DNA from: Aureibaculum sp. 2308TA14-22
Lineage (GTDB): Bacteria; Bacteroidota; Bacteroidia; Flavobacteriales; Flavobacteriaceae
Length of the DNA: 64,000 nucleotides
Assembly: GCF_040538665.1 (NCBI RefSeq)
Contig: NZ_JBEWXT010000001.1
Coordinates: forward strand, 1,452,501-1,516,500
Direction of reading: 5' to 3'
Position 1 is the first letter of the stretch; each line of letters begins with the position of its first letter. The notes beneath the pieces were generated by a model. The model was given only the letters and a program-made list of their open reading frames with translations, ran no database searches and was not told the origin of the DNA. Shown here one piece after another: positions 25,444 through 33,918 of this stretch. The position numbers and the translations under genes are program-made.

Positions 25444-25939
25444 AGTTGTGTTGTTTTATTAATTGTTGTCTTATTGTTTTTCTTGCTCTAGACAATGCTA
25501 CTCGCACTGCTGTTGGTTGTAAGTCAAGAATCTTGCCAATTTCCTCAAATTCAAAATTCTCAATATCTCTTAACTGAATAATCATTTTTTGTTTTTCAGG
25601 TAACTTTTCAATCAGTTCATGTACTTTAGAAACACTATCTCTAATTTCAACGCTACGCTGTAAAGAAACAGATTCATCTTTATAATTACTGTGTACTAAT
25701 TTTAAGTTGTTTGATCGTTTAGCTTTCAACTGATCTAAACAATAATTTTTGGTCATGGTCATTGCAAAAGCCTCCACGCTACTATAATTACCTAATTTAT
25801 TCTTATTCTTCCACAATTTTAAAAATAGCTCTTGTGTAGCATCTTCTGCTTCGTCTATAGATACTAACAATCTCTTAGCTAGTCTAAAAACTTTATCTTT
25901 TAAAGGTAAAACTGTATTTAAAAATTCAGTTTGTTGCAT
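25430..25939 (-). CDS. ECF-type RNA polymerase sigma factor
   Basis: This sigma-70 family protein of about 169 residues has region 2 (KDKVFRLAKRLLVSIDEAED then ATQELFLKLWKNK) and region 4 (LPEKQKMIIQLRDIENFEFE then EIGKILDLQPTAVRVALSRA). The start is taken as the ATG ending at 25939, giving MQQTEFLN; an upstream ATG adds 13 non-conserved residues. The gene heads an operon with an anti-sigma-like protein and two DUF4252 proteins. CAAACTTA at 25976-25983, read on the minus strand as TAAGTTTG, is a possible -7 box. It probably governs an envelope response and its own operon. Confidence 0.9.
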   Translation of the reverse strand: MQQTEFLNTVLPLKDKVFRLAKRLLVSIDEAEDATQELFLKLWKNKNKLGNYSSVEAFAMTMTKNYCLDQLKAKRSNNLKLVHSNYKDESVSLQRSVEIRDSVSKVHELIEKLPEKQKMIIQLRDIENFEFEEIGKILDLQPTAVRVALSRARKTIRQQLIKQHNYGIS

Positions 25940-26073
25940 TTTGGTTTGGTTATTGATAGTTATTTTAATGCTATACAAACTTAAGACGAACTACTTGTAG
26001 TTTTGTTACACAGTACTAATCTTTTGTAATTATTTTCATTAAATTGCGACAAAAATTTTAAAAAAACACTAGT

Positions 26074-27552
26074 ATGAAGAAAATTGTATTAACTGTGGTG
26101 TCACTGCTCACCCTACTATTTATAAGTTGTGATAAAAATGCTGATGATCCTAAAGAGCCAACAGTTGAATTAAATAATAAAATCAACGATTTTGTTTGGA
26201 GAGGAATGAACAAACACTATTATTGGCAAGAGGATATGGCCAACTTGGCGGATACTAAAAATGACAATACCAATGAATATAACACTTACCTAAATGGGTA
26301 TAACGATCCGGAGGGCTTATTTGAGTCACTTTTATTTGGAAAAGGTACTACTGACCGTTTTTCTTGGTTTATTGATGATTACAGAGCATCTGATGAAGCC
26401 CGTAGAGGAATAAATGATGCTTTTGGATTTGAGTTTGGGTTGTCCAGAGTGAGTAATACAAGTAATGATGTAATAGGTTTTGTGACCTATGTAGTACCAA
26501 ATACACCTGCATCTGAAGCGGGGTTAAAGCGAGGTGATGTATTTAATGTTTTTAATGGTGTTACTTTAAATTTAGACAATTATTCAGTTGTCAATAAATA
26601 TTATAGTGACAATAACATCTCTATGAAGTTTGCTACCATTAACAGTGATGGATCAATAGTTCCGAATGGTAATGAAGCTAGTTTAACCATTAGACAGGTT
26701 GTAGAGAACCCTGTACACTATTCTAGTATAATAAATGCAGGAGGAAAAAAAGTAGGTTATTTGGTATATAATGGTTTTAAATATACCTTCCATAACGAAT
26801 TAAATGATGTTTTTGGAACTTTTAAGTCAGAAGGTATTCAAGAATTGGTCCTGGATTTAAGATATAATGGCGGAGGTGCTGTGTTGACATCGGCATATTT
26901 ATCAAGTATGATATACGGTGGTGCTTCCGAAAATGAAATTTTCGCCAAATTAATCTATAATGATAAAAATAGTAATGAAAATTCTGCATATCCGTTTTTT
27001 GATAATGGAAGAATTTATGATATTGACGGTAATGCAACAGGAGATATAGCCTTAAATAGATTATCGACATTGAGTAGACTCTATGTAATTATCTCGGATG
27101 ACACTGCATCTGCTAGTGAAATGGTTATAAATGGTTTAAGAGCTTATATGGGAGAATCGAATGTTATTTTAGTGGGTACAACTACCTATGGTAAAAATGT
27201 AGGGTCGTTCACCGTTTATGATTCTCCAGATTTTACCAGTAGCAATATAAATACAGCTCATACCAATGCTATTCAGCCTATTACCTTTAAAATATTTAAT
27301 AAGTTAGATCAAAGCGAGTATACTTTAGGATTTGATCCAAATATAGAGGAAGTTGAATATGTTTCTGATATGAAACCTTTTGGCGATGTAAATGAACCTT
27401 TATTAAAAAGAGCTTTAGATAATATTTCAGGAGCTGTTAGTAGAACAAAAAGCATAAAAGAGCCAAAATTGAAAAGTGAAAAGGTATTTAGTTCTTTTGA
27501 TAAAAGACAATTTTCAAGAGAAATGTATATTCTCCCTGAAGAACTAAATTAA
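26074..27552 (+). CDS. S41-family (C-terminal processing) lipoprotein peptidase
   Basis: This 492-residue protein is a tail-specific protease of family S41. The signal peptide ends in LLFISC (Cys19), followed by DKNADD. A PDZ-like part (YVVPNTPASEAGLKRGDVFN) precedes the peptidase core with LVLDLRYNGGGAV and SDDTASASEMVINGLRAY, the latter carrying the catalytic Ser; the Lys is likely in TTYGKNVGSF. It should be a periplasmic or surface-anchored endopeptidase. It is divergent from the sigma-factor operon; TAGTTTTG at 25998-26005 could be its -7 box. A terminator follows. Confidence 0.92.
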   Translation: MKKIVLTVVSLLTLLFISCDKNADDPKEPTVELNNKINDFVWRGMNKHYYWQEDMANLADTKNDNTNEYNTYLNGYNDPEGLFESLLFGKGTTDRFSWFIDDYRASDEARRGINDAFGFEFGLSRVSNTSNDVIGFVTYVVPNTPASEAGLKRGDVFNVFNGVTLNLDNYSVVNKYYSDNNISMKFATINSDGSIVPNGNEASLTIRQVVENPVHYSSIINAGGKKVGYLVYNGFKYTFHNELNDVFGTFKSEGIQELVLDLRYNGGGAVLTSAYLSSMIYGGASENEIFAKLIYNDKNSNENSAYPFFDNGRIYDIDGNATGDIALNRLSTLSRLYVIISDDTASASEMVINGLRAYMGESNVILVGTTTYGKNVGSFTVYDSPDFTSSNINTAHTNAIQPITFKIFNKLDQSEYTLGFDPNIEEVEYVSDMKPFGDVNEPLLKRALDNISGAVSRTKSIKEPKLKSEKVFSSFDKRQFSREMYILPEELN

Positions 27553-27566
27553 TAGATAACTTCATA

Positions 27567-27601
27567 AAAAGCTCATTTTAAGTTATAAATGAGCTTTTTT
27601 T
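27567..27601. terminator. Hairpin after S41 peptidase gene
   Basis: GCTCATTT at 27571-27578 and AAATGAGC at 27587-27594 form a stem with flanking A and T runs, the T run extending seven bases. Confidence 0.9.
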
Positions 27602-27612
27602 ATTTATAAATA

Positions 27613-27981
27613 ATGCGAATAGATAAATTTTTATGGACTACACGTTATTATAAAACGCGAAGTAAAGCAACTGAGGCTTGTAAGAAAGGACACATAAAAA
27701 TAAATAATACTAACTGTAAGCCATCTAAAGAAGTTTTTATAGGTGAAAAAATAGTTGTCCGTAAAAATCAAATAAATTATGAGTTAGAAGTGTTAGACTT
27801 ACCACCTAACCGTGTTGGTGCTAAACTGGTTGATCTTTACCGCAGGGACATTACACCCAAAGAAGCTTTTGAGAATATGGAAGTATTGAAGTATTCAAAA
27901 GATTATTACCGAAAAAAAGGAACGGGACGCCCTACTAAAAAAGATAGACGAGATATTGAGGGCTATACAAGTGACAATTAG
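27613..27981 (+). CDS. S4-domain RNA-binding protein (Hsp15-like)
   Basis: This 122-residue protein starts with an S4 RNA-binding domain (MRIDKFLWTTRYYKTRSKAT, then KKGHIKINNTNCKPSKEVFI) and ends in a basic tail (RKKGTGRPTKKDRRD). It matches the heat-shock protein 15 type, which in E. coli binds 50S subunits carrying a stalled nascent chain. It has its own start just after a terminator; the spacing of about 10 bp from the terminator T run is short. Confidence 0.9.
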   Translation: MRIDKFLWTTRYYKTRSKATEACKKGHIKINNTNCKPSKEVFIGEKIVVRKNQINYELEVLDLPPNRVGAKLVDLYRRDITPKEAFENMEVLKYSKDYYRKKGTGRPTKKDRRDIEGYTSDN

Positions 27982-28074
27982 ACTCTTATTTCATTCATTT
28001 ACATAATTTTTACATTGATTTAAAAATTTGATAATTTCTATTAAAATATTAGGTTTTAAATTATCAAATTTTAT

Positions 28075-28082
28075 TACATTTG
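28075..28082 (+). promoter_or_regulatory. -7 box upstream of tRNA-Ser
   Basis: TACATTTG is a full TAnnTTTG match about 35 bp upstream of the tRNA-Ser 5' end. No good TTTG -33 box was found at the usual distance. Confidence 0.45.
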
Positions 28083-28117
28083 CACCCGCACTTTAGATAG
28101 TGTAGTTCATTAATTTT

Positions 28118-28204
28118 GGAGAGGTGCCGGAGTGGTCGATCGGGGCTCCCTGCTAAGGAGTTGTACTCGCAAGGGTACCGGGGGTTCGAATCCCTTCCTC
28201 TCCG
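28118..28204 (+). tRNA. tRNA-Ser(GCT)
   Basis: Acceptor GGAGAGG (28118-28124) pairs with CCTCTCC (28197-28203), with discriminator G. The anticodon loop CTGCTAA at 28150-28156 carries GCT. A long variable arm typical of serine tRNAs is present, and the T loop reads GGTTCGAATCC. The CCA end is not encoded. Confidence 0.95.
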
Positions 28205-28287
28205 CAATCAAATAAATCTATGGAAAAGAGATTTAAACGGAACAACGTTGTCAAGCTCGCTTGTAAAACGTTGAGGCGTTTAAAGCT

Positions 28288-28310
28288 TAAAGAGCCAAAG
28301 GCTCTTTTCT
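28288..28310 (+). terminator. Hairpin after tRNA-Ser
   Basis: AAGAGCC and GGCTCTT pair around AAA and are followed by TTCT. It lies between the two tRNA genes. Confidence 0.6.
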
Positions 28311-28414
28311 AGATTTAATTTGCAAAATGTGGTAAAAGGGATCAACATAGTTAATCCAAATAACCATCAATTGAATATCAATTAATTATTTATATTGATA
28401 TTAGATAACCATTT

Positions 28415-28489
28415 CGGGGTGTAGCGTAGCCCGGTTATCGCGCCGCGTTTGGGACGCGGAGGTCGCAGGTTCGAATCCTGCCACCCCGA
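28415..28489 (+). tRNA. tRNA-Pro(TGG), integration target
   Basis: Acceptor CGGGGTG (28415-28421) pairs with CACCCCG (28482-28488), with discriminator A. The anticodon stem CCGCG/CGCGG encloses TTTGGGA with anticodon TGG. The T loop is GGTTCGAATCC. The 3' end is shared with three downstream copies (36983-36995 exact over 13 bp; 37116-37130 and 52821-52835 with one mismatch), which marks this gene as an insertion site. A tyrosine integrase gene follows 216 bp downstream. Confidence 0.95.
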
Positions 28490-28490
28490 C
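28478..28490 (+). repeat. attL: 13-bp direct repeat at tRNA-Pro 3' end
   Basis: CTGCCACCCCGAC covers the end of the T arm, the acceptor strand, the discriminator and one base beyond, and is found exactly at 36983-36995. Its position at a tRNA 3' end beside an integrase gene is the usual arrangement of an integrated element's att site. Confidence 0.85.
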
Positions 28491-28511
28491 GAACCCTTTT
28501 TAAGGGAAATC

Positions 28512-28547
28512 AAAACACTGTTAATCGTATGATTATCAGTGTTTTTT
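28512..28547 (+). terminator. Hairpin after tRNA-Pro
   Basis: AACACTG and CAGTGTT enclose TAATC and GATTA, giving an extended stem with one T-T mismatch and a GTAT loop, followed by a T run. It now lies inside the integrated element, just after attL. Confidence 0.8.
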
Positions 28548-28590
28548 GTTTTTAATGATGTCAATTGATTTCATTTAAAACCAACTAATA

Positions 28591-28610
28591 GGTGTGCAAT
28601 TCGGTGTGCA
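28591..28610 (+). promoter_or_regulatory. Arm-type integrase site, left
   Basis: GGTGTGCAATTCGGTGTGCA holds two direct copies of GGTGTGCA. It matches 17 of 20 positions at 36902-36921 near the other end. Tyrosine integrases of this type bind arm sites near both element ends, so a recombination role is likely. Confidence 0.6.
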
Positions 28611-28705
28611 GTTCTATCCTGATTTTTCTCTATCTTTAAAGAACTTTAGAAGCGATTTGACTTTCGTCTTTACAAACAAATAATGTTTAACTAAAGACTT
28701 ATAAC

Positions 28706-29974
28706 ATGCAGAAAAACAGCACTTTCGGAGTAATTTTCTTTACAAGAAAATCACGTAGTAACCCTAAAGAATTATCTATTTACGCACGTATTACCGTTGA
28801 CGGAATACGTGCAGAAATCAGTCTGAAAAGGTGTATAGAGGTGTGCAATTGGGACAATTCTAAGTCCCGAGCAAGGGGAACAGCATCAAATTCTCGAAAC
28901 CTGAACAAGTATTTAGACCAAGTTTATGGTCAATTGTTGGACTGTCACAGACAGCTTTTAGAGGAGTTCAAAATCATCTCTGCTAAATCTATCAAAGCTC
29001 GATATTTGGGTGAAGACGACCAGCTTAAAACACTTAACGAGCTTATAAAGTATCATAACACCAATATGGTTTCGGTCTTAAAGTCTGGTACGATGAAAAA
29101 TTATTATACTACCGAAAGATATTTGAACAAATTTCTAGTCCAAAAATTAAAATCGGATGATATTTATTTAAAGCAACTGAATTATCGATTTATCATTGAC
29201 TTTGAGCAGTTCCTTAGAAATTATAATCCCACAGCAAAAAGGAAAACATTGACCAATAATGGTGTAATGAAACATTTGGAACGGTTTAAAAAAATGATAA
29301 ACTTGGCTATTAAATTGGAATGGTTGGTAAAAAATCCATTTAGTCGATTTCAAATGAAGTTTGATAAGTATGACAGGCAATATCTTTCTCAAAGAGAACT
29401 AGAGCTTATTGAGAATACTTATTTTAAGAGTGAACGATTAGAAAGGATAAAAGATATATTTATTTTTTCTTGTTATACAGGCTTGTCTTATATCGATGTA
29501 AAGCAATTATCGGTTCATCAGATTGTCAAAGGTATTGATACTAACTATTGGATTTATACAAAGCGTGAAAAAACAAATGAAACTGTTAAAATACCTATTT
29601 TACCAAAAGCCTTGGTTATTGTTGAGAAGTACAAAGTTATTTCTAAAGAGGTTGGTTCTGAATTATTGCTTCCACTCTACTCCAATCAGAAAACGAATAG
29701 TTATTTAAAAGAAATAGCAAAAGCCTGTGGTATTCGTAAAAACATTTCTTTTCATATCGCTCGGCACACCTTTGCGACTACGTTACTTTTATCTAATGGT
29801 GTTCCTATTGAAACCGTATCCAAATTATTAGGGCATACTAAATTATCGACTACACAAATTTATGCCAGAGTATTGGAACATAAAATTAGTGAGGACATTC
29901 AAAATTTAATGATACGTTTTGAAAATAAAAAAAGAAACACAATTGAATCGAAACGTTCTCTAAGTATTAGTTAA
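28706..29974 (+). CDS. Tyrosine recombinase (Bacteroidota integrase, IntDOT-like)
   Basis: This 422-residue protein has the three-part structure of Bacteroidota integrases: N-terminal arm-binding domain (FGVIFFTRKSRSNPKELSIY), SAM-like core-binding domain (about residues 110-210) and C-terminal catalytic domain. Catalytic residues seen are His350 and Arg353 in HIARH, His377 in LGHTKLSTT and the nucleophile Tyr386. The first Arg of the R-K-H-R-H-Y set is replaced by Ser261 in CYTGLSYIDV; CTnDOT IntDOT also has Ser there and is active. The gene lies 216 bp from the tRNA-Pro attL, so it is the enzyme that integrated this element. Confidence 0.95.
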   Translation: MQKNSTFGVIFFTRKSRSNPKELSIYARITVDGIRAEISLKRCIEVCNWDNSKSRARGTASNSRNLNKYLDQVYGQLLDCHRQLLEEFKIISAKSIKARYLGEDDQLKTLNELIKYHNTNMVSVLKSGTMKNYYTTERYLNKFLVQKLKSDDIYLKQLNYRFIIDFEQFLRNYNPTAKRKTLTNNGVMKHLERFKKMINLAIKLEWLVKNPFSRFQMKFDKYDRQYLSQRELELIENTYFKSERLERIKDIFIFSCYTGLSYIDVKQLSVHQIVKGIDTNYWIYTKREKTNETVKIPILPKALVIVEKYKVISKEVGSELLLPLYSNQKTNSYLKEIAKACGIRKNISFHIARHTFATTLLLSNGVPIETVSKLLGHTKLSTTQIYARVLEHKISEDIQNLMIRFENKKRNTIESKRSLSIS

Positions 29975-30608
29975 ATTTAGATTTTTATATTTTTCTTTTC
30001 AAAAGCAACTGTTTTTTTTGAAAGTTAGAAAATAATTTCATATAATCTAGTTTTAAAAATCACTTCAATTCTTAAGGCATTGCGATAAGTGCAAGATGTG
30101 TTTTTGTTGCCACAAAAACCACTTGTCTGCTCCCGATGGTCGCAGAGTTAAAAAAGTATTTTAAGGCAAAAATATAAACGTTTTTAAACTTGTGGATTTA
30201 GAGGCTGGCATTTGCGGATGAGAATCCACCAGTTTAAAAATGAACCAAATCCTCCCGAGAGGATGCGGTAGTTTTCTCCGCTACAAAAGAATAAATTTTA
30301 CAAACTCTTACATTTTACAGCAAAAAATAACCTATTTATTGGGTGTTCGGAACGTTTTACAGCAAAAATGTTAAAACAGGATCCTTCAAACATAACTAAA
30401 ACCCTGTTAAACAAATAATTAGAGAAAAGTAACATCGCGTAGGGTGTTACCCTCTTGCTCTTCCCCTTTCCCGTTTGCAAAAGCAAACCGAAAACTATTT
30501 GATTTTAAAATATCTTCTGTACACAAATAAAAATTCCATTAAATTTGTAAGTATTATAAAATATGTGTAGATGTGAAACATATACAATTGTTGTACCTAA
30601 TTTGAAAA
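29975..30608. other. Gap after integrase, no clear gene
   Basis: This 634-bp stretch has no convincing ORF; the minus-strand ORF at 30298-30486 lies mostly in repeat sequence. It holds several short inverted repeats and, from about 30296 to 30494, a region that is echoed in diverged form at 33688-33823. No excisionase gene was recognised. Confidence 0.5.
30446..30494 (+). repeat. Cargo-flanking repeat with hairpin, left copy
   Basis: TACCCTCTTGCT, then a pyrimidine run, then GTTTGCAAAAGCAAACCGAAAA. The GTTTGC/GCAAAC part forms a hairpin. The same series is at 33777-33823 on the other side of the two-gene cargo. A longer diverged similarity extends upstream (acaaactctta, aaaccct with ttaaaca). 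Confidence 0.7.
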
Positions 30609-31541
30609 ATGAAACAGGATAATCTAATCCATATCGCAATCGATATTTTATATGGTAAGGCTGAAATTCATTTTTCAATGTTTGAAAAATTGATGGATAT
30701 TCTTCTCTGTTTATTCGCAGACAGAATAGAAAAAGAAAAGACTCAATTTGACAAAGAGCGTTTATTTTATATAAACCTTTTGACTCAAAAATTCCTTGTT
30801 CATGGTTTTTCAATCAAAAAATTAATTGACGGAATAACACTTGACTCGCCGAGTAAAAATTTGAGCATCAAAATGCTAGACCCTTTTTCGATTCATTGCT
30901 TAGTTAGAACGGTAGTAGAAAATTATTTAGTTCAAAACTATTTATCCAACTCGGGTTTGGAAGATGATTTGTTACAGCTACGATTTGAAATTTGGATGAG
31001 ATATGGATTAATTCAGAGAAATATAGAACCTGAAAATGACGAAGAAAAAAGAGTTCTTGAATTAGATAAGAAAAGTATAGAAAATTTTACAAAATCTATA
31101 AAAACAAGAAAAGCATATTTAGAGCTTTCAGAAAACAAAAAAGCATCATTCTTTAAGACTATAGAAAAAGAATGGAAAATCATTTTTGATAAAGAAAAAT
31201 TTTATCCTGTGAGCTGGAAAAGACTTATGAAAGAGGCTGGAATTAATGATGGAATTAATGACAATATTTACAATTTTCTATCTTGGCACTCTCATTCTCA
31301 AAGTATTTCTTTACTGCAATTAAAAAATATGTGGGATAATGACTCTGACAAAGAAACAGTTCTAATTTCCATTAAAAAATTAAATATGTTTGTTGGTTTT
31401 ATAATTTCGGACATAATAAAATCGGACAAAGACTTTAGGAACTCTTATGAAAGTTTAAGTGATGAATATAAAGAGTTAATCAATTTTTATAATCTATCAT
31501 ACAGAGGAGCTGAATATATGATTAAACAATTAAAAAATTAA
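30609..31541 (+). CDS. Helical protein, DUF5677-like
   Basis: This 310-residue protein is mostly helical and resembles DUF5677 proteins. DPFSIHCLVRTVVENYLVQN around residue 92 fits the family's R-x-x-x-E helix, and IYNFLSWHSHSQSI near residue 220 fits its conserved S-x-x-x-H block. The R and H residues recall HEPN-like RNase layouts, but no full R-x4-6-H motif is claimed. Its start is 24 bp upstream of... the previous repeat's far side is 115 bp away, and the next gene starts 23 bp after its stop on the same strand. It is probably one half of a two-gene system with the nuclease-like protein. The family call is tentative. Confidence 0.6.
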   Translation: MKQDNLIHIAIDILYGKAEIHFSMFEKLMDILLCLFADRIEKEKTQFDKERLFYINLLTQKFLVHGFSIKKLIDGITLDSPSKNLSIKMLDPFSIHCLVRTVVENYLVQNYLSNSGLEDDLLQLRFEIWMRYGLIQRNIEPENDEEKRVLELDKKSIENFTKSIKTRKAYLELSENKKASFFKTIEKEWKIIFDKEKFYPVSWKRLMKEAGINDGINDNIYNFLSWHSHSQSISLLQLKNMWDNDSDKETVLISIKKLNMFVGFIISDIIKSDKDFRNSYESLSDEYKELINFYNLSYRGAEYMIKQLKN

Positions 31542-31564
31542 GTGTCTTAACTTACGGGCAAAAT

Positions 31565-33109
31565 ATGAATAACCTATCAGACAAAGAAAAAGCCTTGAAA
31601 AAGTTATCCTTAGAAATAGATAAGGATATTCAAAAACTAATAATCGGAACTCAGAAATGTGGACTTCGTGAGTTACTATATTTTCTGTATTATTTACATT
31701 GGTTAAGATTACTTCACTTATTTCCTCGTGCACAAAATGAAGACAAGACCAAACTAAAATTAATAACAAACTCAACCGAAGAATCATTTAGATATCTAAT
31801 TTCACTTATTTCAAAATTCGGTCAACCAAATTTTTTAACCAAGAAAAATGGGGAAGTTGAATTACTTAATGATGAATTAGTCCAAGCTCTGCTTAATTAT
31901 GCAAAGCTTATTAATTCAAAATTCGAAACATTCTCTCTCATAAAACTTTTTGATGTACAAGTTTCTGGGGAACGAAATCAACACCTTAGAATCGATATGT
32001 CGAAGTTAGAAACTGACCCTAAAATAAAAAGTATATTCAATTATTTCCTTCGAACGGAAATTGATAATGGCATTAAAAAAAGTACGAACACTCATCATAA
32101 TATTTTAATTGAAAATTTTAAAAAAGAATACCAGCCATTAAATGATTTATTTGAAATAGAATTGGGAGTGACTGTCAATGAATTCTGTGATTTGATAGAT
32201 AAACTGTTGCTATTGGTTACAAATAGACTAAAATTATTAGAAGATGAATTACCAAAATTGGAGAATGGAAATGTTAATATTCAACATCCATTAACTTTTG
32301 TAAAATTCTCGAACTGTTATTTGTTTGAAAAAAAATCCTTTTTTAAAAATTTTGATAAAAAATTCCACAAGGTAATAGATAGGTTACTTTTTGAACCAAG
32401 TGAATTTGATGAAAAAGAACTTAGATTCCATTCAGTAACAAGAAAACCTCTAATATCATTGAATGAAATGATAATAATTTCACCTGAGTTACTTTTAGAC
32501 GGTTTATTTACCAATATTCATTATAGTTTAATTGAATCCAAAAATATCAAGCAGGAATATATTAAGAAAAAATCAGATGCTTTTATTGATGAAATTTTAG
32601 AAGTCGCAAAGGAATTTGGATTTGAGGAAGTTGTCAGAGAGCTAGATCTTTATGAAGGAAAAAACCAAATAGGCGACCTAGATTTAATATTGAAAGGTGC
32701 TAATGGAGATTATCTCATTATAGAGGCAAAAAATCACGCATTACCTTTGGAGGTTTATTTTAATGACTTTGATGCCACGTTACGACATTTAGAATATTTA
32801 AAGGAAAAATGGGAAAGTAAAGTGATTAAGAGAATTAAACATTTAGAACTAAAATATTCTAACTATTCAATTACTAAAAATCATTTGTATATAGTAGTTT
32901 CTTTATTTCCAGAGGTAATATCACACTTCTCTGACTTAATGATTCTAAGCATAGCCGAATTTAAAATGTGGCTAGATAGAACGGATTATCCAACTGATTT
33001 CAATTCATTCTATAGCGATTATAGCAAAAAACGTTCTAAATTCTCCAAAGAAGAAGTGGACTCTTTAACAAAGGAAAATTTATTTTTTGGAGAATTCCGA
33101 AAGGAATAA
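31565..33109 (+). CDS. Protein with C-terminal PD-(D/E)XK nuclease-like domain
   Basis: The C-terminal part of this 514-residue protein has a clear restriction-endonuclease-like core: Asp371 and Asp373 in IGDLDLIL, then Glu387-Ala-Lys389 in IIEAKNH. That is the usual D...E-x-K metal site. The N-terminal 350 residues are helical with no known motif and may be a sensing or binding domain. It starts 23 bp after the DUF5677-like gene, so the two are an operon. As cargo of an integrative element, flanked by its own repeats, a role in defence against other mobile DNA is the most natural inference. No close named system was recognised. Confidence 0.7.
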   Translation: MNNLSDKEKALKKLSLEIDKDIQKLIIGTQKCGLRELLYFLYYLHWLRLLHLFPRAQNEDKTKLKLITNSTEESFRYLISLISKFGQPNFLTKKNGEVELLNDELVQALLNYAKLINSKFETFSLIKLFDVQVSGERNQHLRIDMSKLETDPKIKSIFNYFLRTEIDNGIKKSTNTHHNILIENFKKEYQPLNDLFEIELGVTVNEFCDLIDKLLLLVTNRLKLLEDELPKLENGNVNIQHPLTFVKFSNCYLFEKKSFFKNFDKKFHKVIDRLLFEPSEFDEKELRFHSVTRKPLISLNEMIIISPELLLDGLFTNIHYSLIESKNIKQEYIKKKSDAFIDEILEVAKEFGFEEVVRELDLYEGKNQIGDLDLILKGANGDYLIIEAKNHALPLEVYFNDFDATLRHLEYLKEKWESKVIKRIKHLELKYSNYSITKNHLYIVVSLFPEVISHFSDLMILSIAEFKMWLDRTDYPTDFNSFYSDYSKKRSKFSKEEVDSLTKENLFFGEFRKE

Positions 33110-33247
33110 TGCCCAGCTAGTAAGTTATGTATTGTTAACTGATAGGTTCAAGCCTGCTTTCTAAAATTCTTTTAGATTTTCTATTCGTGTTGTTTTTACT
33201 AAATTTATTGCTCAAACCACTCTACTCATAATATAATTACTTTAACA

Positions 33248-33547
33248 ATGGTCAGTGAAACCAAAAACAATTATACAAATAAGCAAATATCATTAATTTC
33301 AATAGGAATTTTTGGTTTTATTGCATGGCATTTTATTAACTATCTAATACGTTATTTCGTTGGAGAAAACTTTTGCTTTGACTATCCGACTTGGCAAGTT
33401 TTTACAAATGTTGGGTTATGTCTTTCGGCAATTTGGTTAAGTATTAGATTATCTCAAGGAAAACTAAACCTTTTAAAGTCAGTATTATCATTAGTTTCTA
33501 TAGGCTTTATTATGTGGATTGTTATTAGTGGTCTACTTAATTTCTAA
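33248..33547 (+). CDS. Small membrane protein with three TM segments
   Basis: This 99-residue protein has three hydrophobic segments: LISIGIFGFIAWHFINYLI, WQVFTNVGLCLSAIWLSI and SVLSLVSIGFIMWIVISGLL. It carries no known motif and is not recognised. It lies 138 bp after the nuclease-like gene on the same strand and inside the same pair of flanking repeats, so it may be a third part of that module or independent cargo. Confidence 0.6.
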   Translation: MVSETKNNYTNKQISLISIGIFGFIAWHFINYLIRYFVGENFCFDYPTWQVFTNVGLCLSAIWLSIRLSQGKLNLLKSVLSLVSIGFIMWIVISGLLNF

Positions 33548-33776
33548 AATATGCCAAGCGATTCATTTCAATAAATTTCAGGAAAAATCAAAAATAGATT
33601 CGATTAATTTATAGACGCCTAAGCAATATGAATTGTGACAATTGTTTCTAATGTTTTCAGGGCTTCGCAAAGAATTTGACACAATCTTGACAAACTCTTA
33701 AATCCCTAACATTTTTAAAAACCCTTTAAACATAGAGCTTTGCGAAGCAAATTGCACCCGTAGCGTTGCTTTAGCA

Positions 33777-33823
33777 CGCTACCCTCTTGCTTCTCTTTCC
33801 TGTTTGCAAAAGCAAACCGAAAA
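33777..33823 (+). repeat. Cargo-flanking repeat with hairpin, right copy
   Basis: TACCCTCTTGCT, a pyrimidine-rich part, then GTTTGCAAAAGCAAACCGAAAA, matching 30446-30494. The two copies enclose the DUF5677-like, nuclease-like and small membrane protein genes. Confidence 0.7.
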
Positions 33824-33870
33824 TGAAAACAGCTAACTACTTTATAAAGTTATTTTTTTTGGAACAAATT

Positions 33871-33918
33871 TAAAAGGGGAAAAACACCCTGTTATCTTTG
33901 GGGATTTTCCCCTTTTTT
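33871..33918. terminator. Hairpin terminator
   Basis: AAAAGGGGAAAA and TTTTCCCCTTTT pair around a 20-nt loop, followed by further T residues. Confidence 0.75.

Noticed and set aside
28382-28564. Minus-strand ORF of 60 codons overlapping tRNA-Pro
   Set aside because: It is the antisense translation of the tRNA, giving the DSNLRPPRPKRG string often mis-annotated as protein.
30298-30486. Minus-strand ORF of 62 codons after the integrase
   Set aside because: It overlaps the cargo-flanking repeat and has no protein-like features or family match.
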